From Spinellus fusiger (Eukaryota; Mucoromycota; Mucoromycetes; Mucorales; Phycomycetaceae), in contig JALLLS010000023.1 of assembly GCA_025094145.1 (NCBI GenBank), positions 248,001-312,000 of the forward strand: DNA of 64,000 bases, read 5' to 3'. This document shows positions 14,703 through 27,518 of this stretch, piece by piece. How positions within the stretch are numbered: the stretch's first letter is position 1; each line of letters starts with the position of its first letter. The notes beneath the pieces are model-generated. The model saw only the letters and a list, made by a program, of their open reading frames with translations, was not told the DNA's origin and did no database searches. The position numbers and the translations under genes are program-made.

Positions 14703-16072
14703 CAGGTTTTTAACCTAAAGTTATACGGTTCAAATAGTTATATTAGATTGTTTGGTGTTAGAATGAGACGGCTGTAAATTTTTTATAGACAGATGTTAAC
14801 AGTAGAATTAGACATTGTAACTCTACTGTAAATACAAGTCATAATGCTGTATAAACAATCAACAGAGGTCTTAATACGTTACATGACTGTGGGTGTCCTA
14901 CAGCAATAACTGAGGAAGAAGATTATTTGGTATAATAAAATAGAAGTTATATTTGCTAGTTGCAAATGTCTAATGAGTTGTGCACCTATATGTATCTTCC
15001 TCTCTTGTGTGTCAGGGGTAGTTTTTCTTATATCTAATGTTTGTGCTTATGTTTATGTAGTTGACTATAGTGAATCCTCATTGGAGCTGGGGCTGTTTTT
15101 GTCTCTCCTTTCCAACACTAGCTTAGTTAAAAAGATTTGATTCTGTTTGATTTGTTTTATGAGAGTGTTGCATATATTTCTACCCAGCATGAGTTTATCA
15201 GATGTCTTCACAGATAAAGAGATGACACATTGAATAAATCATTATCAGCAGACACGGTAAGAGAATAAATGTATAGGCCAATGCTATGTTCTTTAAAAGT
15301 ACAGGTCCTATGAAAGGTAGACTTGGATTTATGTTTTTTCATCAAGGAAGATGATCAATTCATTGTATTCAACAAAGCACAGTCAAAGAGAGAATGACTA
15401 CGGACTCAACAGCTACATGTAGAATAGTAATGAACACCTCACTGTACATGCAATAAGAACACAATGTTGCACTAATGTATTGCACTTATCTACACATCAT
15501 TATGGCTTATGTCAACAGTGAAATATGGGTGGCCATAAAAGACATTTGCCATCAATAGAATGATCACTCTTTTGAGGAAATTCAATCTCAATGACTAACA
15601 GATTGAGAAGATGCCATCCAATATCAAAAGAGAGTAATATCATAGCATTTGATAGCCTACCTTTGAAGCTATTTTTTGTAGTTGTTATTGAACCAACCGA
15701 TACGTTATAAGATCCCTGAAGCTAATTCAACTAGAAAAGTAGTATTGAAAATCACCAGAAACAATAGGTGTGTTTTATTGAATGAAAGGAATCTATTTCT
15801 CACAGTTAAATAGCTATGAATTTGAGGCTAATTATACACCTATTTCTCTACGCTACAAGGATCTATAGTATACAACACTCTTCTTTGTAAATCTAGGGTT
15901 GGTTTCTTCTCTATTGCTTTGTGTGTGTCTCAGAGGAGAAAAGGTCTTTGTATTTACAACAATAGAAAAGACAATTGGGACACAAACCCCCAAAGACGAC
16001 ACGATGTCTCATTTTGATTCCAAACAGTCTAATTTAATCATTTGAACCGTCTAATCTTAGGTTAAAAATCTG
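14703..16072. mobile_element. TA-flanked element with long terminal inverted repeats
   Basis: The sequence from 14703 (CAGGTTTTTAACCTAAAG) recurs inverted at the right end (reading inward from 16072: CAGATTTTTAACCTAAG). The inverted match extends about 67 bp, to GAATGAGAC on one side and AAATGAGAC on the other, roughly four-fifths identical by eye. TA stands immediately outside both ends (14701-14702 and 16073-16074), the target-site duplication of Tc1/mariner-type elements. The 1.37-kb interior has no open frame of note, so it is a non-autonomous or decayed copy. Its termini differ from those of the Fanzor-associated family elsewhere in the window. Confidence 0.75.
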
Positions 16073-16074
16073 TA

Positions 16075-16530
16075 TACAAAATCACACGAGATAATATATT
16101 CGAATCTATTGCGCGCTCTTTTATTCATAACAGTCCCTGAGAAAGAAAGAAAGAGAAATATAGAGTCTTTTGATAATAATTAAACAAACAGTAGTATGAA
16201 ATATACAAAAATACAATGCAATTATCTATTGTTTTACGAGTCAAGACATAACTAGCTTTAGAACATGGAGTTACAAGGGACGTATCATGTGTAAAAGTAG
16301 CGGAGTCACTAGTATCTCTTGCTTTCCATTCTCTTCTTGAATTTTCTATGGGAACTTTATTGCAAAGATGAAATGAGAATGTAAACTAAATTCCAATTCA
16401 GTTCTCGGACACCTCACGGGTAACTAGTCACCCCTTCAATGAACTCAATAATTCCCTATAAATACTCGGGATTTGCCTCGTCTCATTCAATATTTGCCAT
16501 TTTCTTTTACAACCAATTACAAATAACAAT
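16075..16530. promoter_or_regulatory. Upstream region of the lectin gene
   Basis: About 450 bp between the TA-flanked element and the lectin start. A TATA-like CTATAAATAC stands at about 16456-16465, roughly 70 bp before the ATG, a normal position for a strongly expressed short gene. The rest is plain AT-rich sequence. Confidence 0.45.
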
Positions 16531-17042
16531 ATGACCTCAGGACCCTATTACTTTATCAAGAGTCACTTCAATGGCCGTGTTATTGATGTTGAAGGTGGTG
16601 CTACTGAGGTAAAATAATGCTATTTTAAATACATCTAGTCCATATAACTTATTCAATGTCTATGAAAACAACTCGATAGGATGATGCCAATATCATTGTC
16701 TATTCTCAAAAAGGATCTGACTGCATGAACCAGTTGTGGCGCTTCGAGGATGGTTACTTTATCAACTATAAGTCTGCCAAGGCATTGGATATCCGTGGTG
16801 GTGAAATGAATGAAGAAGCTTCTATCTGCCAGTGGTCCCAGAAAATGACAGAGGAGGCTGCTAACCAGCGTTGGGGAATGGATGAGGATGGTTATATCTT
16901 TTGTGAAGCAAGACCTGATTTGGTCCTTGACATTGCTGGTGCAAGAGATGATGATGGTGTCCCAGTGATCTTGTACCCCAGACGCGAGGGTGAGGTGGCC
17001 AACAACCAGAGATGGTATTTGGTGGAGTGTGTCTTTGAATAA
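16531..17042 (+). CDS. Small ricin-B-fold (beta-trefoil) lectin
   Basis: Two exons (16531-16608 and 16680-17042) give 146 residues, about the size of one beta-trefoil domain. Three internal repeats each end in the QxW signature of the fold: QLWRF, QRWGM and QRWYL. Each repeat opens with a motif of the type ALDIRGG or VLDIAGA. There is no enzymatic partner domain and no signal peptide, so it is a stand-alone, probably cytosolic carbohydrate-binding protein; several fungal lectins of this form are thought to act in storage or defence against grazers, which is family knowledge and not shown here. The start is the first ATG after a TATA-like element and the frame opens directly into the first repeat. 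The sugar specificity cannot be read from the sequence. Confidence 0.88.
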
Positions 17043-17687
17043 GTATCTTCCTATACTATTCTGTACATGAGCGTAAGACTGAATTCCACGCCAGATTTCT
17101 TTTTTCTTTCTTTCTCGTGGTGTCTTTGTATAAAAAATAAAATAAGACAAAACTATATCTTTTTTCACTTGAAATGTTCACTTGTTTATGTTGAATGATG
17201 TAGCTTTATGAATATTGTTCATCTATATATTAGTAGCACAGTGAGATAATGAATAAAGAGTGGAGCATTGAGTTATAAAATGATCCAAGGATAGAATGAA
17301 AGAAAGTGCGAAGATTTTTAAAAGAAAGGGATAGAGTTCCCATGAATAGTCCATCCTCTTTGTGTTCATATTCTACTCTGCAAATGATATTTATTACTAG
17401 TGGTATTCTCAGTACAATCATAAGTCATTTGTATAAAGAGTAGAGGAAGGTTTTATTTCTCTATTGTAAGGAGTCATTAAAGAGCGATATAGATGTTGGC
17501 TTGTAAAGTGGATACCAAAAGAGTATTCTTTTCTGGTTATATTCTACACTACACAAAAGACACGGTTTCTGTCTCCACTATTCTTTATAAAGAATTAGAT
17601 ATTATCATATTATGATTTGAACTTTAAATCAGAAAGACTCAAACAGTTCGTTGCGAGAATAAAAAGAAAGGTATGTAATTCTTTAAA
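17043..17687. other. Intergenic
   Basis: It holds the 3' flank of the lectin gene and AT-rich sequence up to transposable copy A. No gene seen. Confidence 0.45.
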
Positions 17688-17689
17688 TA

Positions 17690-18893
17690 CACACCCAAGG
17701 ATTCTTCTCGCCTTTAAGCGGTGATATTTCCTTCCTTTTAATACCAAAAATATATTGCCGTTTTATGTATTTGTGTTTAAAATCAAAGGTTTGCAAGTAT
17801 CCAAATTATTACTTCTTTTTGTGGATACCTCACTATCAAATTATATTATCAGTGAAATATAGTGTTTATGAATAAAACTATTTATTGTAATAGTATAGAT
17901 AATACTATATTATGTACTATAGCTACTGCCTAAGTGTGTTCCATCATAGCAACAGAATAAACTCCCTAAAAGCCTTGTGATTTATCCTCGGGAGATAGAT
18001 AACTATGCTCAGGAGTATAACCTAGAGACCCTAGACAGTATAGAAGACTGCTTGGGACTGATTTGAGAAGAGTCTTTATTTATTAACAATACAATGAGCT
18101 CAAGCCCAGATGAAGACACTGCTTACCTTTTTACTTTCAGAATAGTATTTGGTAGTGTCTATCACTTCCTTCTATTGTTTTGATTTGTTAATAATAGCAC
18201 ATTACCTTGCTTCTTTATGCTCATCTTGACGAGTATTTGGGTGTTAAGTTGTATGGACAGTGTGAGAAATAACAAAAAGAGGGGATTATCAAAACAAATA
18301 ATAATCTTTCTTGCTCTATTCTGGTAATGTATACACTAGTCTCCACTCATACAATTCACAAGTCAAAAAATTCACACTCTATTTGCCTTGGACCTGAAGG
18401 ATAGTATCAGAAATAATACCTTGTTATCATTAAGTACTATTGTTAATACCAGTTACAATGAGACAGTTGAAGTGATTATGAATACTCAGTCAATGAATGG
18501 ATATACTGTTCTTAATATAAGTGAGTTAGGCTCTTTCTTTTGGACAATGAGCACTATAGTTAATTCAGTGTGTGTCTTATAATAAACATCTTTCTTAAAC
18601 ATTGTTATGCTGCAAATACTGTGGACTTAAGAATAACACATTATGTTAAGAGAAGAAGATCAGTGACTGAGATGTAGTTTTGGGGTGATTCTTGTTCTAT
18701 TTCTTCTCTTTACAGCTAATTCTATACTTTTAAATTACAAAGTCAATAGCCATTGCTAAAATAGGCAAGTAGAGTTTGAAATTGACCATTTAGACAGCGA
18801 AAAGGCCTTTTTAAACACATTAGCCAATCATAGGAATATTGCAATTTTATTCTCAGAATATTTCCTTATATATCTCAAAAATCTTTGGGTGTG
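17690..18893 (+). mobile_element. TA-flanked element, copy A (no Fanzor)
   Basis: The 1.2-kb copy starts CACACCCAAGGATTC and ends CTTTGGGTGTG, with TA directly outside both ends (17688-17689, 18894-18895). The left arm (TTTAAGCGGTGATATTTCC, then GCCGTTTTATGTA and ATCAAAGGTTTGCAAGTATCC) matches copies B, C and D. Inside, about 18094-18185 holds a damaged form of the 77-codon ORF of copies B and C, stopped after about 30 codons. A second frame at 18388-18582 (64 codons) overlaps a block also conserved in B and C, where it is broken by stops. Coding value of either is unproven. Confidence 0.75.
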
Positions 18894-18895
18894 TA

Positions 18896-19002
18896 CTTGC
18901 AAACCTTTGATTTTAAACACAGATACATAAAACGGCAATATATTTTTGGTCTTAAAAGGAAGGAAATATCACCGCTTAAAGGCCAGAAAATCTCCTGGTG
19001 TG
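18896..19002 (-). mobile_element. Solo left arm of the same family, inverted (copy E)
   Basis: Directly after the TA flanking copy A, the left arm of another copy appears in reverse: CTTGCAAACCTTTGATTTTA through ACCGCTTAAAGGCCAG to TCTCCTGGTGTG, then TA at 19003-19004. Copy A therefore seems to have inserted at a TA inside an older copy, of which only about 107 bp remain. Confidence 0.65.
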
Positions 19003-19262
19003 TAGATGAAATTATTCTATTGATTATTTAAAATACCATAAGCAGGTATAAGGTATAAAGTGAATATTGAGTGAATACATAGTGATATATATATAAAAAC
19101 AAGTCAACTTTATTATGTGACAGAAAAGAGTAAGCGCTTATTTTAATTACTCATTCACATTATCAAATTGAAAAATCTTCATCCATAGCTCTATGTCAAA
19201 TGTTGGCTATTGATATGACACCGTTATACTATAAACTATAATGTAAAAATAACAATTTTTTT

Positions 19263-20060
19263 TTATAATGGGTCATTATGTTCTTTACTCCATGCCAATG
19301 CTTGGGCCTTGACTTCAGATTCAGGCCACACAATAACACTGGGCAAAGTGGGCTGTACATAGGATGGGCCAGCAGTAACATAGCCTTTAAAGGGATTTTG
19401 AATAATCATGAATGGAATAGATTCATAAACACAGTGGATTTTGGTACCCTATAAAAACAGATAATGTATGAGTGACTGTAGAGAGAGAAATAGTATGATA
19501 ATTTACAATGTAATTGACCATGATTCTGTAGTGGTAGATACCAGTAACATCCTTGACATTAAGAGGGAAGGCAATGACACCTCCATCCTTTTTTACTTCA
19601 TTGTTGTAAAGAGCTATGATTCCGTTTTAATACTTATGTAGTACTAGTTTACACTTACTGATGTTCTCAGCAATAACAAATTGGTTGTGCTGAGTGCTGT
19701 TCATGATACGAACACGAGTGATGATGTTGGGAGGGTGAGAGATGTTTTTTTCCACTTCCCAAGAGAGTTGCTGGATAGAACCAGCCTCGAATGCCAAACC
19801 AGGATAGGTAGGGTAAGTGATTCTAAATCCTGAATAAACAAAAACAACAATTTAGTATAATTTAGTATAATTGTATCCGATGTGTTTTTATTAACCAATT
19901 ACTCATGAAAATTACCTGTACAGTAGTCAGGGTTGACACGAGGAGGGTTGTGGCCATACATCTTAAGAGCCTCACCCAATTCAGCACGACGCTGGTGATA
20001 GGCGGCACTTGAGAGAGTGGCAAACAACGTACACATAAAGGATACACCAGCAATCTTCAT
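19263..20060 (-). CDS. Small secreted protein with Kre9/Knh1-like Ig domain
   Basis: Four exons (20060-19916, 19829-19659, 19613-19507, 19448-19263) give 202 residues. The first 19 ([19 protein letters not shown]) look like a signal peptide. The core reads [24 protein letters not shown] and TRVRIMNS, the pattern of the beta-sandwich found at the N-terminus of Kre9/Knh1 and many fungal GPI-linked or secreted cell-wall proteins (usually G...W.AGS...I.W). No Ser/Thr-rich stalk or GPI signal follows; the chain ends in a short hydrophilic tail. It is probably extracellular or cell-wall associated. The family call is moderate, resting on pattern only. It lies divergent from COG3. Confidence 0.65.
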
Positions 20061-21573
20061 GATGAAATGTTTGTAGATTAAAAAGAGATATTACAAGTGA
20101 GTTTGAGTAAGAGTAAGAGAGTAGGTGGTAATGATAACGATAATAATTATACAATATAAAGAGTGTGGATTCAACATTGGCTATTTATACTAAAATAAAC
20201 ACGCAGTTTATTAATAAACACTATACTCTAAGCTCATTCCAAAGACAACGTATACCTGTTTAAAATTGAAGTTGCTTGCATGATTTCTAAACATTATTTT
20301 TAGAATAACCGCTTTTATGTTTCTGTTATGCCGTTGATCCACTACATGACTAAGTTTATTTTAGACTATAGCCTACAAAAGAAAGGGAAATGGTTTCTAT
20401 AAGAATATTCGTAATTGACATGCAACTATCATAGTGTATCTAGTATTTTTTTTTCTTTTATCCACATGTTATGCCTAGAAGAAGCCTATAATAAAAGCCT
20501 ATAAGAATCCTGTAATGAGAATTTGACGGTAATTTTCATACAGACAGTGAATAATAACGGATAACAAGACACCTTTCTTTCATGGTGGAGATGGACCTGC
20601 CAAATTTGAAACTCCTATTGTCTTATGTACAGGTGAATAACTTGTAAGCACGCCTCCACTGTAGTGTAACACGTCACTTATCTTACAGACATGAACCCAA
20701 GACTATGTTGACTGTTTATAAAAAAAAATTAGGTGTAGCCTAAAAATGATCTTGTTATCCGTTCTGATAGTGACCAGTAGCATCATTTATTTATAATTAT
20801 TGCCCATGATGCATTTATAGTTTTGGTAAATGTCACCCTTTTCTGTAAAAATAGGGTTATGATGGTAGGTTCTTGTATAATGACATGCACAACCAACTGC
20901 AATAAGTAGTGTAGCTTATTATAGTGTACACATTAAAAAATAAATACAGACTATCAACTGAAATGAGAACAAATCTAGGTTAAAAGTGAGTTTCTGTGGT
21001 GTTATAGTAGTACATGGGATAGAAATAAACATGTACTCTACCTACTTGTTCCACCTAGTGAGAGACAGAAGAATACCAGGATGTCTATCTATATCTTCTT
21101 CTGCTCAGCATCAAGAGCCACTAATGACAGGTGCCTATTAACTATTTGATATTGAGTCTATTTATGTTCTTGTACTAGTAATGAGTGTGGGTGCAGTGCA
21201 ATAGAACCCTTTTCAAGTATCCTTATAAGATACAACCCAACCCACTATTACAATATAGAGTTCTTTATTCTTTATCTTTCTAATAGACAGACACCATGAT
21301 TAGACCTAGGATGGGTTTTTTTAACCCTACCTACACAGACCATGCATTGATCTCCTCCTACCCATACTTATACACACTTTCTCTCTTAGTTACTCTTTCT
21401 ACATCATTAAATTCTCCATAGTGCCACCGCTTATTAGGTGTGTGACGGTTACTAGGAATATCATAAAATTAAATCATTACCAAAGCCCACTCCACCTACT
21501 TCACTAGGAGCCAGAGAAGCCTACCGACGTCTACATATACTCACATACACCCACATAACCTCAACACCTGACC
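20061..21573. other. Divergent intergenic region
   Basis: About 1.5 kb between the starts of the Kre9-like gene (-) and COG3 (+). It must hold both promoters. No open frame, tRNA or repeat is supported. Confidence 0.5.
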
Positions 21574-24500
21574 ATGGCAAGAGTCAAACGTGGTATATCT
21601 CTAGAAGAGTGGGAAGAAAAAACACGACTCAGTGAAAAAGAGCAGCAGATTGTGTATGACTTGCAGGAAGCATGTGCAGAACTTCCATTACCAGCAAACT
21701 GGGTAACTCTTTCATATGGCCTGCAACATCAACACTAGCTGTATTCATATCTATTATTATTATTATTATTATTGTTTTGGATAGTTGCTCACAGCAACAC
21801 CTACTTCTCCATCCCTAGCCATGACACAATCATCAGGAGTGAAAACCCCTGAACCATTTTCATCCATTGCTGTTCTAAGTCCTTTAAATGTCACTAGTTT
21901 GACAAATCGCCTTAATGCACTGTCACCACGTACCCGATCAGCTACAAACCTCTTAGCAGAAACAACAGCAGCAGCTGATGCAGCTGAGCAGAAGTCTGCT
22001 CACGAGATAGGCTCTGATAAGCCTATTGAAACCCTGCAGCAGTTCTTTGACTGGTTTGCTACTCGAGAATCAGAAATGGAAAAAGACCAAGAAGATGTGT
22101 ACAGGTAAAGACAAAGAAAAAAGGGGGAGAAGATATTACCTAGTGCATTAGAGCAAAAAAGAAAAAAAAAGAAAAAAAGAATAATATTTATGGGACATTA
22201 GAAACTATCTTTCGATGGTAGTCTTGTATAAGGAATCCTGTGATGGATTTCTTGAGGATTTGCATGGAACATTGGAGTTATTTAGTGCCCTTGGAGATGA
22301 ATATACATTTGTTGAAAAAAGAACCTACGCATTACAGACAACTTGTGAGGAATTACTGAAAGAACAAGTAAATGCATAGATCTATTATGAATAAGGAGAG
22401 TGTGTGTATCTAATGATGCTGATGATGCTGATTTAGAATCGACTGACTTCTCTTGCTGATTCTCTTGCTGAAAGACTGGCCTATTTTAACCATCTTGAAC
22501 CAATTGCAAAGCTATTTAATTCTCCTGGAGATGATATATGTCTAAAGCCAGAATTCATCTCTATGCTTCAGACATTGGATGAGTGTATCGACTATATGCA
22601 GCAGCATGTAGGTTCTATTGATACAATGACATAACCCAGAAGAGAACTGACAAAATGAGCTATATGCTTTTCAGACAAGTTATCGTGATTCTGAACTTTA
22701 TTTGATGAGATTCAGACAGTGTATGACCAAGGGAATGACATTGATCAAGATGTATGTCGTATCCAACATCAAGTCCATTGGCTATGAAATGTACAAACAA
22801 GTAGCAACCAAGGTAAACCAACACACACACACACACAAAGTCACTAGAGAGTGTATGTTGATGTATATACTAGACAACCGAATCATTGACTAGTTTATTC
22901 TATGTCAAATTCAGAGCCATGGCATCTACTATTAAGCCATTGGCTACTCAGCTTGAGAAACGATGTAGTGGTCATAAAGAGTGAGTGATGGTTAGAATCC
23001 CCTGTTCATAGGTAGCTTATGTATGTTGTATAGATACCTCGCACTGTACAAAGACGTCCTTAGTGCCTATTTTCAAACAAGACAGCAGCTATTAAGCTCC
23101 ATTGTGGCACGAAAGATCCAACAGCTTGGGCCTAGTGGTGGAGAACTTGTTACTTTTGTAAGTAATGAATACAATCTCTTATTTCATTGTGTGTACTCAC
23201 ACCATGGACGGAATATGGAGTATAGGCACAAAATGGCTGTGTCTATATGATAGGTCTCTGCTCTGATGAATTTAATCTGTTTTATAATCTATTCACATCT
23301 GGAGAAGAAGAGTTATAGTAAGACATGAAAAAAGAGAAAAATATTTAGGGTGTGTAGACTGATGGCGTGTTCAGTTCTTATTTAGAGGAATTAGCAAGTT
23401 ATCTCTATGACCACTTACGGCCTCGTATTATTCATGAAAACCAGATCAACACTTTGTCTGAGTTGTGCAGTCTTTTTCAAGTGTACATTATGCAGGATGA
23501 GTATCGTCTAAGTAAATAAAAACGTCTAGCTTATGAGAGAAAAAGTAAGACTCACCACACCTTACTCTAGATGACCGTGATCATGGCCATCATTTCATGT
23601 TTGGCAATCTGATTCGTAATATCCTTGAAGATGCTCAAGCAAGACTTGTTTTCCGTGCACAAATGTTCATCCATAATGATATCCAAAGCTATGTATCTAA
23701 AACAGAAGATTTTGAACTGTCATCTGTAGGAGGTAGATGGTTAATGTCTAGGACTGCATTGATTGATGTTGTTTATTAGACCCTACAAAAACCTCAATAG
23801 TATTAGAATCTTCTGCTTCTGAATATGCTGCTGTTCAAACCATAGTAGATACTCCAGCCACCTTGGCCATTGAGGAAGATTGCTCTGATGCACACTCAAA
23901 GGAACCATCTACAGAGCCCTCAAAGCTTTTCACGGAATCATCTCATCTAGCTGCTACTTTAGTCAAGGAATGGTATCCTGCCCTTCAAAAAACACTCTGG
24001 ATACTTTCTAAGCTATATCGGTGCGTACAGGTAAGGAATAGAATAGAACAAGATAGGGTAGATTGCACTATACTATACTATAATAAAAAGGAGGAGTCAT
24101 TCCACCTTTCTACACCGATGATATTCACATCAACATACTGATCTATGAATCCTATGGAGAATAGACCGGTGTATTTGAAGACCTGGCACAAGAAGCGGTC
24201 TCTTTATGCAGTGAATCTTTAAGAAAGGCATGCGAGACAATAACAATCAACAAAGTAAATAACAATAGAAGGATAGAGAATGCAATCAGAGACAGCCCAC
24301 TGATTACTTTCTTTTTTATTATTATTATAAATAATTATCAACATAATAATAATATTACTAGTCTCGTTTAGATGGTCAACTTTTTCTTATCAAACACCTC
24401 TTGGTACTCAAAGAACAGCTTGCTCCCTTTGAAGCCAATTTGGTACATGCAGGCAAAGCACTGGATTTCTCATCCGTAGCAGGTAGGTCTATCTCCAATG

Positions 24501-25279
24501 AAGAATGCGCTTATAGTAATATGTTATGAATAGATACATTGAACTCTTTCCAACGTAATCGACTACTCGTATTTAACCCAAATGCATTGATTGGATTAGC
24601 TCAGAGTGGAATGCCACGAGTTGTTGAAATCAGTTTAGATTCACGAAGAGATGTTGATTTGGAGTTGAAGCGGGTCTGTGAAGAGTTTATTACAGAGTGT
24701 GTTCATATTGCAGTAGATCCTCTTACTATATTAATGATTAAGGTAAGGAATTAGGTTGATGTATGCATACATATTGGCTGTATTTATGTTAATATTAATG
24801 ATAACATTAATGATAATAGTTATCAGCAATGCAGCCTACAAATAATGAAGTCTCTGGACAAAGACTCTCCCCCAAAAGAGTGTTGAGTCAGGGTAAGTAG
24901 TGATGGATAGAAATTGAATCAAATCAATATACTCATATTGAAACTTGTCATAGATGATGTGCAGTCTGCTATTGAACAGTTTAAAGAATCAACAGAAGAA
25001 AGACTGCGCTTTGTATTAAAGAAGCTGCGAGAATATGTGAATGACTACAAAATGGAGCACATCTTGATAAGACCTATTGAGGTAAAAAGAGAATCATCCT
25101 GATGAAAGTTGTTTACTAATCTATATTATTATCATTAATAGTTAAACATTATTGAACATTACAAGACCTTTTATCAGGTGGTTCTGACTGAATCTAGTAA
25201 GGGTACTGTTGGTCCTCTAGATCCATTGCCTGTCTCTGTAGAAGACATGACACTTTGGGTTGCTCAGTGGAAAGAATAA
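21574..25279 (+). CDS. COG3: Conserved oligomeric Golgi complex subunit 3
   Basis: Lobe A subunit of the COG tethering complex, which guides retrograde vesicles within the Golgi. Seventeen exons (21574-21702, 21785-22104, 22202-22367, 22437-22607, 22675-22812, 22874-22980, 23034-23157, 23226-23317, 23375-23511, 23571-23732, 23780-24030, 24165-24254, 24362-24482, 24534-24742, 24820-24892, 24954-25081, 25142-25279) keep frame and give 851 residues. Recognisable blocks are SYRDSELYLMRFRQCMTKG, SLFYVKFRAMA, LYDHLRPRIIHENQINTLSE, SRLDGQLFLIKHLLVLKEQL and a helical C-terminus. Several acceptors were chosen from competing AGs because only one keeps phase and family similarity (for example 22874 and 23375). 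The start codon is in frame with exon 1 and 43 codons precede the first intron. Confidence 0.92.
22813..22873 (+). repeat. (CA)n microsatellite inside a COG3 intron
   Basis: The 61-nt intron 5 of COG3 contains a run of about eight CA units shortly after its donor. It could be read as coding (NQHTHTH) if the intron were retained, but only splicing restores the conserved SLFYVKFRA block. Confidence 0.75.
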
Positions 25280-25767
25280 ATACGTCTATTAGAAAACAGT
25301 GTGTCTACTTTTCATGTCTTCTTTATTGTAATTTAGTGTAAAAATATACATAATTCTATGTATTTACTTGTGACCCAACAATATTACGTTTTCTTACATT
25401 TGAAACTTTTTAGATATACTCAGTAAGTTTGTTTTGAATAGTGCTCGTATGGCCTCCTTTATTTTATAACTCTATTTTCATATAATCTTGATGTGTATAT
25501 CTTTTTGATAGGCAACTTATTTGCTGTAGAATAATTACAAAAGAGGTACAAACATACGAAATATCAATATTTGAACACTACTAGAGTGATATTTATAAAA
25601 TAATTAGTATTGACAGTAGATAAGATGTCTGTTACAAGGAATATTAAGTAGAGTTGTTTCATACTAATCTTTATAGTTTATGAACATATTAATGCACCAT
25701 TAACTTTGTGTAATGTAAAAGCAAAATGAGATTCTCAAGCGAGGGTATAACTACTCATCGATCTATA
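25280..25767. other. 3' flank of COG3
   Basis: AT-rich sequence between the COG3 stop and the left end of element copy B. No gene seen. Confidence 0.45.
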
Positions 25768-26191
25768 CACCAGGAGATTTTTCTGGCTTTTAAGCAGTGA
25801 CACAATCTCCCCTTTACGCCCATCCCAAATTTTGCCGTTTTATGTACCTGTATTTAAAATCAAAGGTTTGTAAGTATCCAAATATTTGTTTCCTTTTGTG
25901 GATACTTCAATGTCAAATTGTATTATTAATAGAAAGTATTGTTGATGAATAGTATTGTTTATTGTAATAGTATAGATAATACTATATTATGTACTATAGC
26001 TACTGCCAAAGTGTATTCCATCATAGCAACAGAATAAACTCCCTAAAAGCCTTGTGATTTATCCTCGGGAGATAGATAACTGTGCTCAGGAGTATACCCT
26101 AGACATTATTGACCTTGTAGAAGACTACTTGGGACTGACTTGAGAAGAGTCTTTATTTATTAATAATACAATAAGTGTCTTGTAGAATACA

Positions 26192-26425
26192 ATGATATCA
26201 AGCCCAGATGAAGACACTGCTCACCTTTTTATCACTAGAATAGTCCTTGGTAGTGTCTATCACTTCTTTCTATTGTTTTTCTTTGTTAATAATAGCACAT
26301 TACCTTGCTTGTTTATGCTCATCTTAACGAGTATTTGGGCGTTAAGTTGTATGGACAGTGTGAGAAATAACAAAAGGAGGGGATTATCAAAACAAATAAT
26401 AATCTTTCTTGCTCTATTCTGGTAA
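26192..26425 (+). CDS. Element-borne 77-aa hydrophobic ORF (copy B)
   Basis: It encodes MISSPDEDTAHLF followed by a hydrophobic stretch (about residues 20-50), a short basic part (VRNNKRRGLSKQ) and a hydrophobic end, so it could be a membrane protein. The protein is identical to that of the ORF in copy C (38481-38714 minus), while in copy A it is cut short by a stop after about 30 codons. The last codons run into a GT (CTG|GTAATG), so the frame might be the first exon of a longer spliced product. Function is unknown and no family is recognised. Confidence 0.45.
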   Translation: MISSPDEDTAHLFITRIVLGSVYHFFLLFFFVNNSTLPCLFMLILTSIWALSCMDSVRNNKRRGLSKQIIIFLALFW

Positions 26426-27518
26426 TGTATACACTAGTCTCCACTCATACAATTCACAAGTCAAACAATTCAAAGACTTTCTTTCTTGGACCTGAAGAAT
26501 AGTATCAGAAATAATACCCTGTTATCATTAAGTACTATTGTTAATACCAGTTACAATGAGACAGTTGAAGTGATTATAAATATTGAGTCAATGAATGACT
26601 ATACAGTTCTTAATATAAGTGAATTTAGTTCTATTTTATAGTCAATGACCACTATAGTTAATTCTGTGTGTGTCTTATAATAAACATCTTTCTTAAACAT
26701 TGTCATGCTGCAAATACTGTGGGCTTATGGATAGCACATGTTAAACAATAAATGCAGTGATTGAGTCGCAATGTCAGCTTTACTTCTTTCTTTTGTCCAA
26801 CTTTGTTGTGTTTAATTGCAGAGTCCATAGTCAATGCTAAGACAGACAGACAGTGAAAAGGTTCTTTTCAAACACATTAGCCAACCAAAGAAATATTATG
26901 ACTTTATTGTTCGTGTATTTCTTTATATATCCCAAAAATATTCTGTTGCTATGTGACAAGAGGCACGTAGGACCTCGTAAAGATGGCTACTCACACAGAA
27001 ATTGACAGAAAAGAGAAGGGTATATAGTAACAGAAGACAAACTGGTGGTTTGAATAATAATGGCACCCTATGGGAATACAGAAAGAAAATAAGTCGAGAA
27101 CAAGAAACAGTCAGTTACTCAAGTCCTTAAAGCCTATCTTAGTACAAAGGCTGGTCTAGGGAAATCAAAGAGGGTACATGAACAGGGACACAACACACGA
27201 TTTGAGCACAACGGGTAACTAGGCAACTGTTCTTTAAGGAATTCTTTTCTTTTCTAAAATGTTGTTGTAATCTGCATTACTTTGGTAGTTCTGATTAAGC
27301 AAATGACTTGTGAAATTTCGTATTGTTCTCTTGTTCGGATATAAATACCTGCCAAACACACTGTCTGATGTTCTTCATAACTTCTACCCTCTTTAACTTG
27401 TTTGCCTTTGTCTGGCATATAAACCAACAGTTGTGATCTGGTGAGTGTTTGTGTATGTTTATTATGTCTGACATGTTAGTCAGTTTCTATTGTATATTAT
27501 TTTACTATAATAAACCCA

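Noticed and set aside
18388..18582. 64-codon frame in copy A as a separate gene
   Set aside because: The same block in copies B and C is interrupted by stops, so it is not kept as coding.
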